Part shown: positions 1-8,281 of the stretch, in pieces
How the letters are laid out: every line of letters starts with the position of its first letter
How positions within the stretch are numbered: the stretch's first letter is position 1
Assembly (NCBI GenBank): GCA_024401515.1
Contig: JAKSKY010000005.1
Span: 1 to 50,336 of the forward strand
DNA from: Paludibacteraceae bacterium
Lineage (GTDB): Bacteria > Bacteroidota > Bacteroidia > Bacteroidales > Paludibacteraceae
Direction: 5' to 3'
DNA length: 50,336 nucleotides
The notes under the pieces: generated by a model
Told to the model about the DNA's origin: nothing
What the model saw: only the letters and a program-made list of their open reading frames with translations
The model's database searches: none
Position numbers and translations under genes: made by a program

Positions 1-634
1 GGTCGCCCACCTCTCTCTTGATCTTCTCGGAGATCAAAGGCATATAACTCTTCATATTCCAAGCGCGCTCGCAGCCACAGATGTCGATGAAGTTGTCCAA
101 TATCTTCATACCATACTTACTGTGGGTCACCTCCGGGTGGAATTGGATACCATAGATCTTACGGCTATCGTTGGCCACCGCAGCGATCTCGCAATCCTTG
201 GTGGAAGCGATGATCTTATAGCCATCAGGCAATTTCTCAACCGCATCTCCGTGGCTCATCCACATAGGAGAAGAGGCCGGAATATTCTTCAACAATGGGT
301 GTTGAGGCTCCTTCAACTGAAGGTCCGCGATACCATACTCCTTCACCTTTCCTGGACGAACGCTACCTCCCAATTGGGATGCCATCAATTGATGGCCGTA
401 GCAGATACCCAACTTAGGTACTGGAATATTTAAAATCTCAGGGTTATACTCAGGAGCATCCTCCGCATATACACTGGAAGGTCCACCACTATAGATGATA
501 CCCTTCGCACCAGCCAACTCCTCGACAGAAGCGGTTGGGGAGCATATCTCAGTGAAAACGCCCAAACGACGTACTCTGTTCGCGATCAAGTGGGCATATT
601 GTCCACCGAAATCTAATACGATAATCTTCTCCAC
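1..634 (-). CDS. guaA: GMP synthase (glutamine-hydrolysing), glutaminase domain; 3' part beyond window
   Basis: Converts XMP to GMP using glutamine nitrogen and ATP in purine synthesis. I translated about 211 N-terminal residues. The class I glutamine amidotransferase triad is visible: nucleophile Cys78 in GICYGHQ, and the His and Glu of QFHPEVTHS about 90 residues later; SGGPSSVY lies near residue 49. The last visible residues (WNMKSYM...) lead into the linker before the ATP-pyrophosphatase domain, which lies outside the window, so a full-length fused GuaA is expected but not seen. The start is GTG at 634: an in-frame TAA lies five codons upstream and no ATG lies between. The leader holds a heptamer repeat. 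It follows aroK by about 97 bases on the same strand; I saw no TAnnTTTG promoter in that gap, so it may be read from the parC-tonB-aroK unit. A stand-alone amidotransferase subunit cannot be excluded. Confidence 0.93.
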   Translation of the reverse strand, partial: MEKIIVLDFGGQYAHLIANRVRRLGVFTEICSPTASVEELAGAKGIIYSGGPSSVYAEDAPEYNPEILNIPVPKLGICYGHQLMASQLGGSVRPGKVKEYGIADLQLKEPQHPLLKNIPASSPMWMSHGDAVEKLPDGYKIIASTKDCEIAAVANDSRKIYGIQFHPEVTHSKYGMKILDNFIDICGCERAWNMKSYMPLISEKIKREVGD

Positions 635-644
635 CTTATTTTTT

Positions 645-672
645 AATTAAGAGTTAAGAATTAAGATTTAAG
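645..672. repeat. Four tandem copies of an imperfect 7-base repeat
   Basis: Four consecutive heptamers (aattaag, agttaag, aattaag, atttaag) sit 11 to 38 bases upstream of the guaA GTG codon, next to a short T run. Copies differ at one or two positions. They would lie in the mRNA leader. A role in slippage-driven variation is only a guess. Confidence 0.6.
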
Positions 673-731
673 CGTTAAACACCTTACTCATCAGCGTTTT
701 CTTAAATCCTCATCTATGCTATTTTTATTAT

Positions 732-1241
732 TTACATTAACAATTCATCAAACAAGACATCCGACTCATCCATGGAGTCGATGACATGCTTCGCTTGCAT
801 ATAGAATGGCTCACGCTTCGCCAAAGCTTCTCCTATGAAGGCTAGCAGCTCATCATCCGTCTTATCCTTCAACAAAGGGCGACCCTGCTTACCATCCTTC
901 AAGAACTTAAAAAGGCCTTCCGGGGTGGCTTTCAAGTAAACCGTTTCACCGCTCTCGTTCATCAAATCGATGTTGTCGAAGAAGCAAGCGGCACCGCCTC
1001 CTGTTGAGATGATCACATTTTCGAAGGAGCAAACCTCCTCCAACATGGCACGCTCCAGTTTACGGAACCCCTCCTCGCCCCTCTCCTCGAAAATCTGAGG
1101 AATGGTCTTATGGAAACGGCCCTCTATATAGGCGTCCAAATCGATGAAATCCAATCCATACTTTTTGGACAAACGGTTACCGGTATGTGTCTTACCACAA
1201 CCCATATAACCGATCAAGAATATTGTTCTCTTATTATTCAT
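732..1241 (-). CDS. aroK: Shikimate kinase
   Basis: Phosphorylates shikimate to shikimate-3-phosphate in the pathway to chorismate and aromatic amino acids; cytoplasmic. 169 residues, normal for the family. P-loop GYMGCGKT at residues 11-18, DLD at 34-36 (substrate and metal region), a GEEGFRKLE motif near 56-63, and the substrate-binding STGGG at 79-83. The start is the ATG at 1241, which overlaps the TGA stop of the upstream gene (TGATG), pointing to translational coupling; a TTG two codons earlier is in frame but less likely. Last gene of a parC-TonB protein-aroK unit. Confidence 0.95.
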   Translation of the reverse strand: MNNKRTIFLIGYMGCGKTHTGNRLSKKYGLDFIDLDAYIEGRFHKTIPQIFEERGEEGFRKLERAMLEEVCSFENVIISTGGGAACFFDNIDLMNESGETVYLKATPEGLFKFLKDGKQGRPLLKDKTDDELLAFIGEALAKREPFYMQAKHVIDSMDESDVLFDELLM

Positions 1242-1780
1242 CACCAATCATCAAAATTATAATCTGGATCAAACTCTATCACTTCGTCAGACTCCACCGG
1301 AGGCATCTTTTCCCTATTGAAATTAATAGGAACAATATACGCTACCTTCACTCGTTTTCCCTGATAATCACCTGGTTTAAAGACAGGCAATCCATTCATG
1401 ATACGCATCGCCTCCTCATCATACGCGTCATTCACCGACTGGAGGATCTCCTGACGGGTAGCGCGTCCACAACGGTCGATCACGATTTGGATAGCCACCG
1501 TACCCTTGGCAAGAATAGGATTGTTCAAACTATCATACGCCTCGACCACTTCGGGATAGACAAGATTGTTATAGATAAACTGCGTAAACTCCACATCGCC
1601 GCCATCCGGGAATTCGGGCAGGTTCAAACCAGTAGGCCAAGAACCATACGTTCCGCCATAAATAGTGGATTCCTTGGCATCCACACATCCCGGATAGAGA
1701 TTCTCATATTGGGTATAGTTTTGCGCTACCATCCATAGAGAACTCATCAAGAACGATATAAATAATAGGAACTGCTTCAT
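1241..1780 (-). CDS. Exported protein with TonB C-terminal-like domain
   Basis: 179 residues with an N-terminal signal peptide (hydrophobic residues 4-18, then AQ). Residues of about 75-175 resemble the TonB C-terminal domain: a VYPEVVEAY helix, a KGTVAIQIVIDRCG strand pair, a helix with DAYDEEAMRIMNGLPVFKPG, and a final strand VAYIVPINF. There is no N-terminal membrane anchor or proline-rich spacer, so it is not a classical TonB that couples to ExbB/ExbD; many Bacteroidota secrete such isolated domains and their role is unclear. It lies 17 bases after parC and overlaps aroK by one base, so it is cotranscribed with them. Confidence 0.8.
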   Translation of the reverse strand: MKQFLLFISFLMSSLWMVAQNYTQYENLYPGCVDAKESTIYGGTYGSWPTGLNLPEFPDGGDVEFTQFIYNNLVYPEVVEAYDSLNNPILAKGTVAIQIVIDRCGRATRQEILQSVNDAYDEEAMRIMNGLPVFKPGDYQGKRVKVAYIVPINFNREKMPPVESDEVIEFDPDYNFDDW

Positions 1781-1797
1781 ATCTATCCAATGATTAT

Positions 1798-4440
1798 TTA
1801 AAACAATGATAATTGAGGGTTATCTTCTCCATCCCCCTCCTCATCCTCTTCAGATGGATCAGAAGATTCCATCTTTTCCGGGAAACGGACAGGTTCCAAC
1901 TCCTCGATGGTTTTGATATCCCAAGTATGGATACGTTTTCCTTTCGCCTTCAAACTCTTCACACCAATAAACTCATCCGCATCAATTTCCAAAGGAATTC
2001 GGTGGGCATCAGCGCCACCAAAGACGACGTTGAGTCGAGGATAGTAGGTATCCGTAATCAACAACATTTGAGACTTAGGGTTATCACCAATAAAGTTTTG
2101 ACGTTTAGTGGTCAACTCAAAGCGGAAACGCTTCAAGTACTTGAATCCTTCGTTAGCGTCATACAAAGCGACAGTCCATATCTTCTCAGGGTCGAACTTC
2201 TCAAGGATCTTGACATCCTCCTCGAAGTGGTTGGTGTCCTCAAATCCAGACAAGTAGTAGTCACCCTTGGATGTCACAACCAAAATCTTATCGTCCGATT
2301 GGAACTCACCCAACAAATCACCCTGACCATTATAGTTCAGACGAAGGACATCACGATCAAACCATACGGAACGTCCGCCCAAGGTAGAAGATCCCTTCGA
2401 TTTCAAGGTAATCTTTTGCACATCATTCTTGGTCAAGATATTACCCATGGATTGGCGGCCCTTGATAGCGATCTCTCCGAAATCACGGTCAAAAGCGGAC
2501 ACTTTCAACCTCAATCTTGGCTTGAGCACAACATGGATGGTCTCAGCCTCCGCATTGAAATTGACGGAGAAATAGAGAATCTTAGAGCCCGGCGTACCTT
2601 GTGTGATATCATAATCCTTATCACGGGAAACACCCGTAATAGCGAATCGTTTAATATAATTGAAACCAGTCTTTCCATCACGGTATGCGACGTTGTAGAC
2701 GGTTCGTTTATCATTCTTACGGAAGACATAGACATGGAGCAGATCCTTGCCGACATACTTCTTATCAGTCACCTTCATCACCTGGAACTTACCATCCTTG
2801 TGGATGACGATGATATCATCCATGTCGGAGCAGTTGCAGACAAACTCGTCCTTCTTCAAACCAGTACCGACAAATCCCTCTTCCCAGTTGACATACAATT
2901 TTTCATTCGCCTCCACCACTTTTGAAGCCTCAATGGTTTCAAAGTTGCGGATCTCCGTCATACGAGGATGTTTAGCGCCATACTTGTTCTTTAAGGATTT
3001 ATACCAAGCGATCGCATAGGCAACCAAGTGGGCCAAATTATTATTGACCGCATCTATCTGATCCTTCAACGCCGCGATCTGCTCCTCAGACTTATCTGAG
3101 TTGAACTTCAAGATACGGGCCATTTTAATCTCCAACAATCGTTGAATATCCTCCCGTGTAATTTCACGGATGAAAAGATGTTTGAAAGGCTCAAGGCGAT
3201 TAGCGATGTGATCCAAAGCGGCATCGACATTCTTACTCTCCTCGAATTTCTTATCCTTATAGATACGCTCCTCAATGAATATCTTTTCCAATGAACAGAA
3301 GTGCAACTGTTCCTGCAACTCCATCCTTTGAATCTCCAACTCCTGACGCAACAAATCCTTGGTGCGGTCGACGGACATTTTAAGCATACTGGAGACATTG
3401 GTGAAGATAGGCTTCTTGTCATTGATGACACAACAGCAAGGAGAGATGCTCACCTCACAATCTGTAAAGGCGTAAAGGGCATCAATGGTTTTATCCGAAG
3501 AGGTCTTATCACCCAAATGTATGATGATTTCAGCATGGTCGGAAGTATTATCCTCCACCTTACGGATATTGATTTTACCCTTCTCATTAGCCTTCAGGAT
3601 AGACTCGATCAAAACATTCGTCGTTTTACCATACGGAATATCATTGATGATCAAAGTCTTGTTATCCATCTTGCTGATTTTAGCGCGGACACGCACCTTT
3701 CCACCTCTTTCACCATCATTATAATGGGAGACATCGATCAGACCACCCGTTTGGAAATCTGGGTAAAGTTCAAACTCCTCGTCACTCAAATAGGCGATGG
3801 CGGCATCAATGATCTCATTGAAATTATGAGGCAATATTTTAGAGGAAAGACCTACCGCAATACCCTCCACACCTTGCGCCAACAAAAGCGGGAACTTAAC
3901 AGGCAAAGTAATAGGTTCCTTATTACGTCCATCATAGGAGGCCTTCCATTCTGTAATCTTAGGACTAAAAACGACATCCAAGGCAAACTTAGAGAGACGA
4001 GCCTCGATGTAACGGGGAGCGGCCGCACTATCACCCGTCAGAATGTTACCCCAGTTTCCCTGACAGTCGATCAAAATATCCTTCTGACCCAACGTAACCA
4101 ACGCACCACCAATGGAGGCGTCTCCATGAGGGTGGAACTGCATGGTATGTCCAACGATATTGGCGACCTTATTGTAACGGCCGTCATCCAATCTCTTCAT
4201 AGAATGGAGGATACGACGTTGAACGGGTTTGAGTCCATCATCCAAATGGGGAACCGCACGTTCAAGGATAACATAAGAGGCATAATCCAAGAACCAGTTT
4301 CTATACATACCAGGGATATGGTGCACCACATCCTCTCCCTCAGATTGTTTCACATCATAGGAAGAAGTAGCGTCCACAATAGAATCCTCGTTCAAAGAAT
4401 CATCCAATTCATTGCTATTTTCATTCGTCTCTTCGGCCAT
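1798..4440 (-). CDS. parC: DNA topoisomerase IV subunit A (type IIA topoisomerase)
   Basis: Cuts and rejoins duplex DNA to decatenate daughter chromosomes, with ParE. 880 residues. After an acidic, poorly conserved N-terminus (1-40), the breakage-reunion domain begins with GMYRNWFLDYASYVI. The HPHGD motif is at 103-107, followed by Ala108-Ser109 where GyrA has Ser-Ala. The catalytic tyrosine is Tyr144 in APRYIEARLS. A coiled-coil/connector region and a C-terminal beta-propeller follow (roughly 520-840) without a clear GyrA box, which favours ParC over GyrA. The last 25 residues are very acidic and end in PQLSLF, a perfect match to the sliding-clamp-binding consensus QL(S/D)LF. First gene of a unit with the TonB-domain protein and aroK. 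Confidence 0.92.
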   Translation of the reverse strand: MAEETNENSNELDDSLNEDSIVDATSSYDVKQSEGEDVVHHIPGMYRNWFLDYASYVILERAVPHLDDGLKPVQRRILHSMKRLDDGRYNKVANIVGHTMQFHPHGDASIGGALVTLGQKDILIDCQGNWGNILTGDSAAAPRYIEARLSKFALDVVFSPKITEWKASYDGRNKEPITLPVKFPLLLAQGVEGIAVGLSSKILPHNFNEIIDAAIAYLSDEEFELYPDFQTGGLIDVSHYNDGERGGKVRVRAKISKMDNKTLIINDIPYGKTTNVLIESILKANEKGKINIRKVEDNTSDHAEIIIHLGDKTSSDKTIDALYAFTDCEVSISPCCCVINDKKPIFTNVSSMLKMSVDRTKDLLRQELEIQRMELQEQLHFCSLEKIFIEERIYKDKKFEESKNVDAALDHIANRLEPFKHLFIREITREDIQRLLEIKMARILKFNSDKSEEQIAALKDQIDAVNNNLAHLVAYAIAWYKSLKNKYGAKHPRMTEIRNFETIEASKVVEANEKLYVNWEEGFVGTGLKKDEFVCNCSDMDDIIVIHKDGKFQVMKVTDKKYVGKDLLHVYVFRKNDKRTVYNVAYRDGKTGFNYIKRFAITGVSRDKDYDITQGTPGSKILYFSVNFNAEAETIHVVLKPRLRLKVSAFDRDFGEIAIKGRQSMGNILTKNDVQKITLKSKGSSTLGGRSVWFDRDVLRLNYNGQGDLLGEFQSDDKILVVTSKGDYYLSGFEDTNHFEEDVKILEKFDPEKIWTVALYDANEGFKYLKRFRFELTTKRQNFIGDNPKSQMLLITDTYYPRLNVVFGGADAHRIPLEIDADEFIGVKSLKAKGKRIHTWDIKTIEELEPVRFPEKMESSDPSEEDEEGDGEDNPQLSLF

Positions 4441-4510
4441 AATACATCAAATTATTCAATTCAGGGGACGAATTTACAAAATAATTGGGAGAAAGCGAAA
4501 AAAAAGAAAA

Positions 4511-4536
4511 GGTGGAAGATTAGAAAACCTTCCACC
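4511..4536 (-). terminator. Rho-independent terminator after tRNA-Leu
   Basis: Eight-base-pair stem (ggtggaag/cttccacc) with a 10-base loop. On the minus strand it is followed by a T-rich run (TTTTC then eight T). It lies 15 bases past the tRNA 3' end and before the parC start. Confidence 0.8.
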
Positions 4537-4550
4537 TTTCAAAAATGAGG

Positions 4551-4632
4551 TGCGGATAAAGGGACTCGAACCCACACGCCTCGCGGCACCAGATCCTAAG
4601 TCTGGCGCGTCTACCAGTTTCGCCATATCCGC
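4551..4632 (-). tRNA. tRNA-Leu (anticodon UAG)
   Basis: An 82-base cloverleaf. The acceptor stem GCGGATA pairs with TATCCGC, the T arm contains GTTCGAGTC, and the anticodon stem CCAGA/TCTGG encloses loop CTTAGGA with anticodon TAG, which reads CUA leucine codons. The variable arm (TGCCGCGAGGCGT region) is long, as expected for a class II tRNA. CCA is not encoded in full. Confidence 0.96.
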
Positions 4633-4646
4633 ATGATTTGGTACTG

Positions 4647-4675
4647 CAAAGATAGACAAAAGATGTGAAACACAA
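4647..4675 (-). promoter_or_regulatory. Promoter of tRNA-Leu
   Basis: Minus-strand TTG (4673-4675), 18-base spacer, then TATCTTTG (4647-4654), matching the Bacteroidota housekeeping consensus TTG-N19-TAnnTTTG within one base of spacing. The tRNA begins about 15 bases downstream. Confidence 0.75.
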
Positions 4676-4693
4676 AACTTTTTCACAAAAAAA

Positions 4694-4715
4694 GGGAGAG
4701 AATTTTCATTCTCCC
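4694..4715 (-). terminator. Terminator of the susC-susD-SGBP operon
   Basis: Stem gggaga/tctccc extended by aat/att with a bulged G and a four-base loop. The minus-strand transcript then runs into seven T. It lies 27 bases beyond the SGBP stop and just upstream of the tRNA-Leu promoter. Confidence 0.8.
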
Positions 4716-4741
4716 CCTTTTTGCTATAAAGTTATCCCTGA

Positions 4742-6295
4742 TTAGAATGGATACTTAGACGCTGCAGTTGCACCATAGTACTTAGTGAATCGAACACCAC
4801 CCTTGTCCTCAGGGACAATACGGAAGTTATCGAATGCAACGAAGAATCTACCACCGAAGTCAGGAGTTTCCTCTGCTTGCTTACCACCACACTCAGCGTG
4901 AAGCAAGAAGTTGTACATCTCACGGTCAGACAACTTAGCGCAAGAAACGAATCTTGGGTCAGTTACCATGTTGTACTTAGAGATGTTGAACTTGAAGTTA
5001 TCATTAGTCAAAGGCACTGCGACTGTCAACCATTCGCCATCTGTATGGAATGCCTCCTTGATACCAGTCAATGAACCAGCAGACTCATCAACGGACAAGT
5101 TAGCCATATTCAACCATCCACCAGGAGTACCATCAGCCTTACCATCGCAAGACATAGACTCCTCATCCCAGTTATCAAGGTTAGTCAAGTCACGGCTAAA
5201 GAATCCACAGTGGTTAGGAATCTTGTAAGTCTTCTTACATAGAGCATCCTCAGAACCATAAGCGGAGAATACCATGTAGAACCATTGTGCCAAAGGAACC
5301 TCCTTAGGAACACAAACCTCAAACTTCAAAACCAAGTTTGAAAGATCCTCACCAGCGAACTCTCCCTTCAAAGACTTCTCTTCCATACCTTGAGAATATG
5401 GAGTGAAGTAGATCAACTCCTCAGTAGTGAAGGCATAAGTTGTAGGAGTAGAGATGGCTGCATAGTAACCATCGCAACCCTCAGGGAACTTACCACCCAT
5501 AGCAGCCTTCATTGCCTCGAACTTAGGCATTGCAGCCTCTGGAAGAGCTGGGTTGAATTTGTCGATAGAGAATGTATCCAAGATACCGTGAAGGTCAGAA
5601 GCGATAACATTATCGAAATCCAACCATACGTTTCTTCTATCACGGAACAACATAGAAGAAGTACACTCACCGAATTGGTTTTTGATGTAAACTGGCTTAG
5701 AGTCAGCAACACCCTCAGGAACGGTAACATACAACTCCTTGTTGTCGTTCTTTACAGTATACTCAGCCTTGATCTTGTTGTCGTCCTTGTCGAAGAAATA
5801 AACCTCCAACTCGTCACCACCAACAGACAAGAATGCGTTACCGGCAATTCTCAAAGTACCACCATCAGGCACGAACTCTGAACGGAATTGCTTGATGGAT
5901 GGAGCAGGAACTGGCTTAGCCAAATCCACATACAAATCACAACCACCTGCACTCTTAATCAAAAGCTTCTCAGTACGGATGATGTCAGCCTCACTGTTCA
6001 AAGTCACAATAAGAGCCTCGTCAGTCACGAATGTAGGGTTCAAATCTACCGCATATTCGTTCTCCTTGCCATCTACCAAGAAGACACCAGTTGCGGTGCT
6101 GAGTCCGCTACCGTGAATAATCACGGTAGCGCCTGAAGACAACTCAGCCAATTTTGTATCAATTGAATCTACGTTATCAACGTAGTCAACTCTAAACGCA
6201 TCACAGTTAGTACTAGCTAACTTATCTTCACAAGATGTGAAGGCAGCTGCGGTCAACGCAGCAACGGATGCCAAAAATCCAAATTTCAAATTCAT
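4742..6295 (-). CDS. Surface glycan-binding lipoprotein (SGBP/SusE-position protein) with IPT/TIG-like domains
   Basis: 517 residues. A lipoprotein signal peptide ends with FTSC (Cys about residue 22), so the mature protein is lipid-anchored and probably displayed on the cell surface. Residues of about 30-210 look like two IPT/TIG-type beta sandwiches (GATVIIHGSGLS and GGTLRIAGNAFL are typical strand motifs). The rest, from about NVWLDFDNV, ends in a beta-rich region with FVAFDNFRIVP, as in C-terminal ligand-binding domains of SGBP-B proteins. It is the third gene of the operon, 19 bases after susD, where such binding proteins normally sit. The ligand cannot be read from sequence. A non-glycan ligand is possible because no carbohydrate-active enzyme accompanies the locus. 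Confidence 0.82.
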   Translation of the reverse strand: MNLKFGFLASVAALTAAAFTSCEDKLASTNCDAFRVDYVDNVDSIDTKLAELSSGATVIIHGSGLSTATGVFLVDGKENEYAVDLNPTFVTDEALIVTLNSEADIIRTEKLLIKSAGGCDLYVDLAKPVPAPSIKQFRSEFVPDGGTLRIAGNAFLSVGGDELEVYFFDKDDNKIKAEYTVKNDNKELYVTVPEGVADSKPVYIKNQFGECTSSMLFRDRRNVWLDFDNVIASDLHGILDTFSIDKFNPALPEAAMPKFEAMKAAMGGKFPEGCDGYYAAISTPTTYAFTTEELIYFTPYSQGMEEKSLKGEFAGEDLSNLVLKFEVCVPKEVPLAQWFYMVFSAYGSEDALCKKTYKIPNHCGFFSRDLTNLDNWDEESMSCDGKADGTPGGWLNMANLSVDESAGSLTGIKEAFHTDGEWLTVAVPLTNDNFKFNISKYNMVTDPRFVSCAKLSDREMYNFLLHAECGGKQAEETPDFGGRFFVAFDNFRIVPEDKGGVRFTKYYGATAASKYPF

Positions 6296-6314
6296 TTCAA
6301 TAATACTTTAAAAA

Positions 6315-8261
6315 TTAGTATGGGTATTTATCATCCATTACCTTGTTGTACAAATCTTGTACATCCTTTTGCAAATAAGTCTTCGCAGAAGTAGGGATAG
6401 GCAAATACCATTGATTATTTTGAATGAAAGACTCGACATTAACTGGAGACTCCTCGTTACCAGCAGTGTAGTCCTTATCAGGATACATACCTGCCAAAAT
6501 AACGTTCAAATCGTGAACAAGTTGACGACGAGCATAACCTTCCTCACTTTGGAACATAGCGTTATCCTCTACCTCAGGAGATTGAGAGAATTGGATACCA
6601 CGGTCCATTTGATACATGAACTTCTCAGCCATTGCAGGGTCACGATAGAAGAAACGCTTCAAATCCAACCATGCTTGACCTTCCATTGCGAACTCCTTAC
6701 GACGTTGTTGAACAAGGTCCTTACGGATCAATTGGTGATACATAGGGTTCTCAACTGGAACATCAACCTCAACAGCGCCTTCATCAGTTTGAACTGTGAA
6801 TTTAACAGGATCCTTGATAGCCATATTTTCCATGTTATCGAAGAATGCGATAGCGCTCTCATCCAATTGAGGAGCGTCATGAGCCTTCAAGACCTTGTTG
6901 ATATCATCAACACCGACTGTCAACTTAGCAGTTACATCTAGGTTCTCCAAAGCCATGTTAGCCTCAGCACGCATCATGTAAACATCTGACAAACGGATGA
7001 CATCCTGACGACGGTCAGTTGCCATACCCTTCTCATTCGTAGCGGTACCGTTAACACCCCAAATGTATTTCTTAACGTTGTTCAACAAACATTGACCACC
7101 GTTCAAGAACTCATCACCAGCCTTAACGTGGTCGTTCTTTTCAGTATATTCAGAATACTTAGGACCGTAATATACTCTCTCACCACTGATAGTAGTATAC
7201 TCTTGGTCTACGAAGAAGCACAACTCCTTCTTACGAGCATCTTTGCTATTGAAAGAGTTATAGATAGTGTAAGAAATTCCCTTACCACCACCCCATCCTG
7301 AACCTGGGCTCCAGATCTCTTCAGGTGCCATTTGTGATTGGTAAGCTGAACCCTCACCATATTCACCCATTGGCCAATAGATAGCGAAAATAGTCTCAGT
7401 AGATGGAGTGTTACGTCCAGCAGAGGAGAAGATATCCTCGTGAGTAGTCAAAGCTGCACCACTGTGCTTGATAACATCTGTACACAAGTCAGCAGCCTTC
7501 TTCATGTAATCCTTGCTCTCGCTCTCAGAAACCTTGAATGGATACTTAGCACCTGGAAGATCAGCAACGCAAGAACCCATGGTCAAGTACAACTTAGCCA
7601 AAAGAGCCTTAGCTGAATACTTGCTAACACGCCAGTTGTCAGATGGACGCTCAGCCAACTTCTTCTCTGCATACTTCAAATCCTTCTCGATAGCAGCGTA
7701 AAGAGTTCTTCTTGATACACGAGGAACTTGAACGTTGTCGTTTAGGTCAGCAGCAGTGTTCAAAATCAACGGAGCCTCACCGAAGTACTCAGTTGCCAAG
7801 AAGTGAGCATAAGCTCTGAACAAACGAGCCTCAGCAACCACTTGATCTTTTTGCTCCTTAGTCAAAGTAGCGGAAGTCTCCAAAGAGGAAACCTTATCGA
7901 TGATTTGGTTAGCTGTTGAAATAACACCAGAATACAAAGAAGTGTAACCCTCTTTCAAGATTGGGTTATCCTCACCAATTGAAAGCAAGAACAATGCACC
8001 CTCCTCTTGGTGTACGTTGTAAAGAACACCAGGAACACCCTCGTTAACGCACCATGCGAACTTAGACTCATATTCTGTCCAAAGACGACCACCATACAAA
8101 GGTCTAGTCATCAAGAGGCAATCGTCGAATGAAGAAACAGCCTCAGTACTATATTGGTCATAAACGTCTACGTCGAGGAAATCCTTACATGACGTGGAGC
8201 AGAACGCTAATGCGCTCAAACCCCAAACCAATGATTTATATCTTAATCTTTTAAATTCCAT
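6315..8261 (-). CDS. SusD/RagB-family nutrient-binding outer-membrane lipoprotein
   Basis: 648 residues. The lipobox STSC near residues 22-25 marks a lipoprotein. In this family SusD forms the lid over the SusC barrel and captures the ligand at the cell surface. Typical features are an early DVYDQYST segment, helical TPR-like segments (RLFRAYAHFLATEYFG, KYSAKALLAKLYLTMG), a late DVYMMRAEANMAL helix, and the C-terminal ERRKEFAxEGxxxxDLKR-type signature, here QRRKEFAMEGQAWLDLKRF. It lies 20 bases after susC and 19 bases before the binding lipoprotein, so the three are cotranscribed. The substrate is unknown. Confidence 0.94.
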   Translation of the reverse strand: MEFKRLRYKSLVWGLSALAFCSTSCKDFLDVDVYDQYSTEAVSSFDDCLLMTRPLYGGRLWTEYESKFAWCVNEGVPGVLYNVHQEEGALFLLSIGEDNPILKEGYTSLYSGVISTANQIIDKVSSLETSATLTKEQKDQVVAEARLFRAYAHFLATEYFGEAPLILNTAADLNDNVQVPRVSRRTLYAAIEKDLKYAEKKLAERPSDNWRVSKYSAKALLAKLYLTMGSCVADLPGAKYPFKVSESESKDYMKKAADLCTDVIKHSGAALTTHEDIFSSAGRNTPSTETIFAIYWPMGEYGEGSAYQSQMAPEEIWSPGSGWGGGKGISYTIYNSFNSKDARKKELCFFVDQEYTTISGERVYYGPKYSEYTEKNDHVKAGDEFLNGGQCLLNNVKKYIWGVNGTATNEKGMATDRRQDVIRLSDVYMMRAEANMALENLDVTAKLTVGVDDINKVLKAHDAPQLDESAIAFFDNMENMAIKDPVKFTVQTDEGAVEVDVPVENPMYHQLIRKDLVQQRRKEFAMEGQAWLDLKRFFYRDPAMAEKFMYQMDRGIQFSQSPEVEDNAMFQSEEGYARRQLVHDLNVILAGMYPDKDYTAGNEESPVNVESFIQNNQWYLPIPTSAKTYLQKDVQDLYNKVMDDKYPY

Positions 8262-8281
8262 ATTACTAAATCGCTAAAACA

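Noticed and set aside
3301..4548. Long plus-strand open frame (415 codons) antisense to parC, and a similar one at 1813-2925
   Set aside because: They are fully opposite a clear parC gene, lack any protein motif and have unusual composition; open because of codon bias on the other strand.
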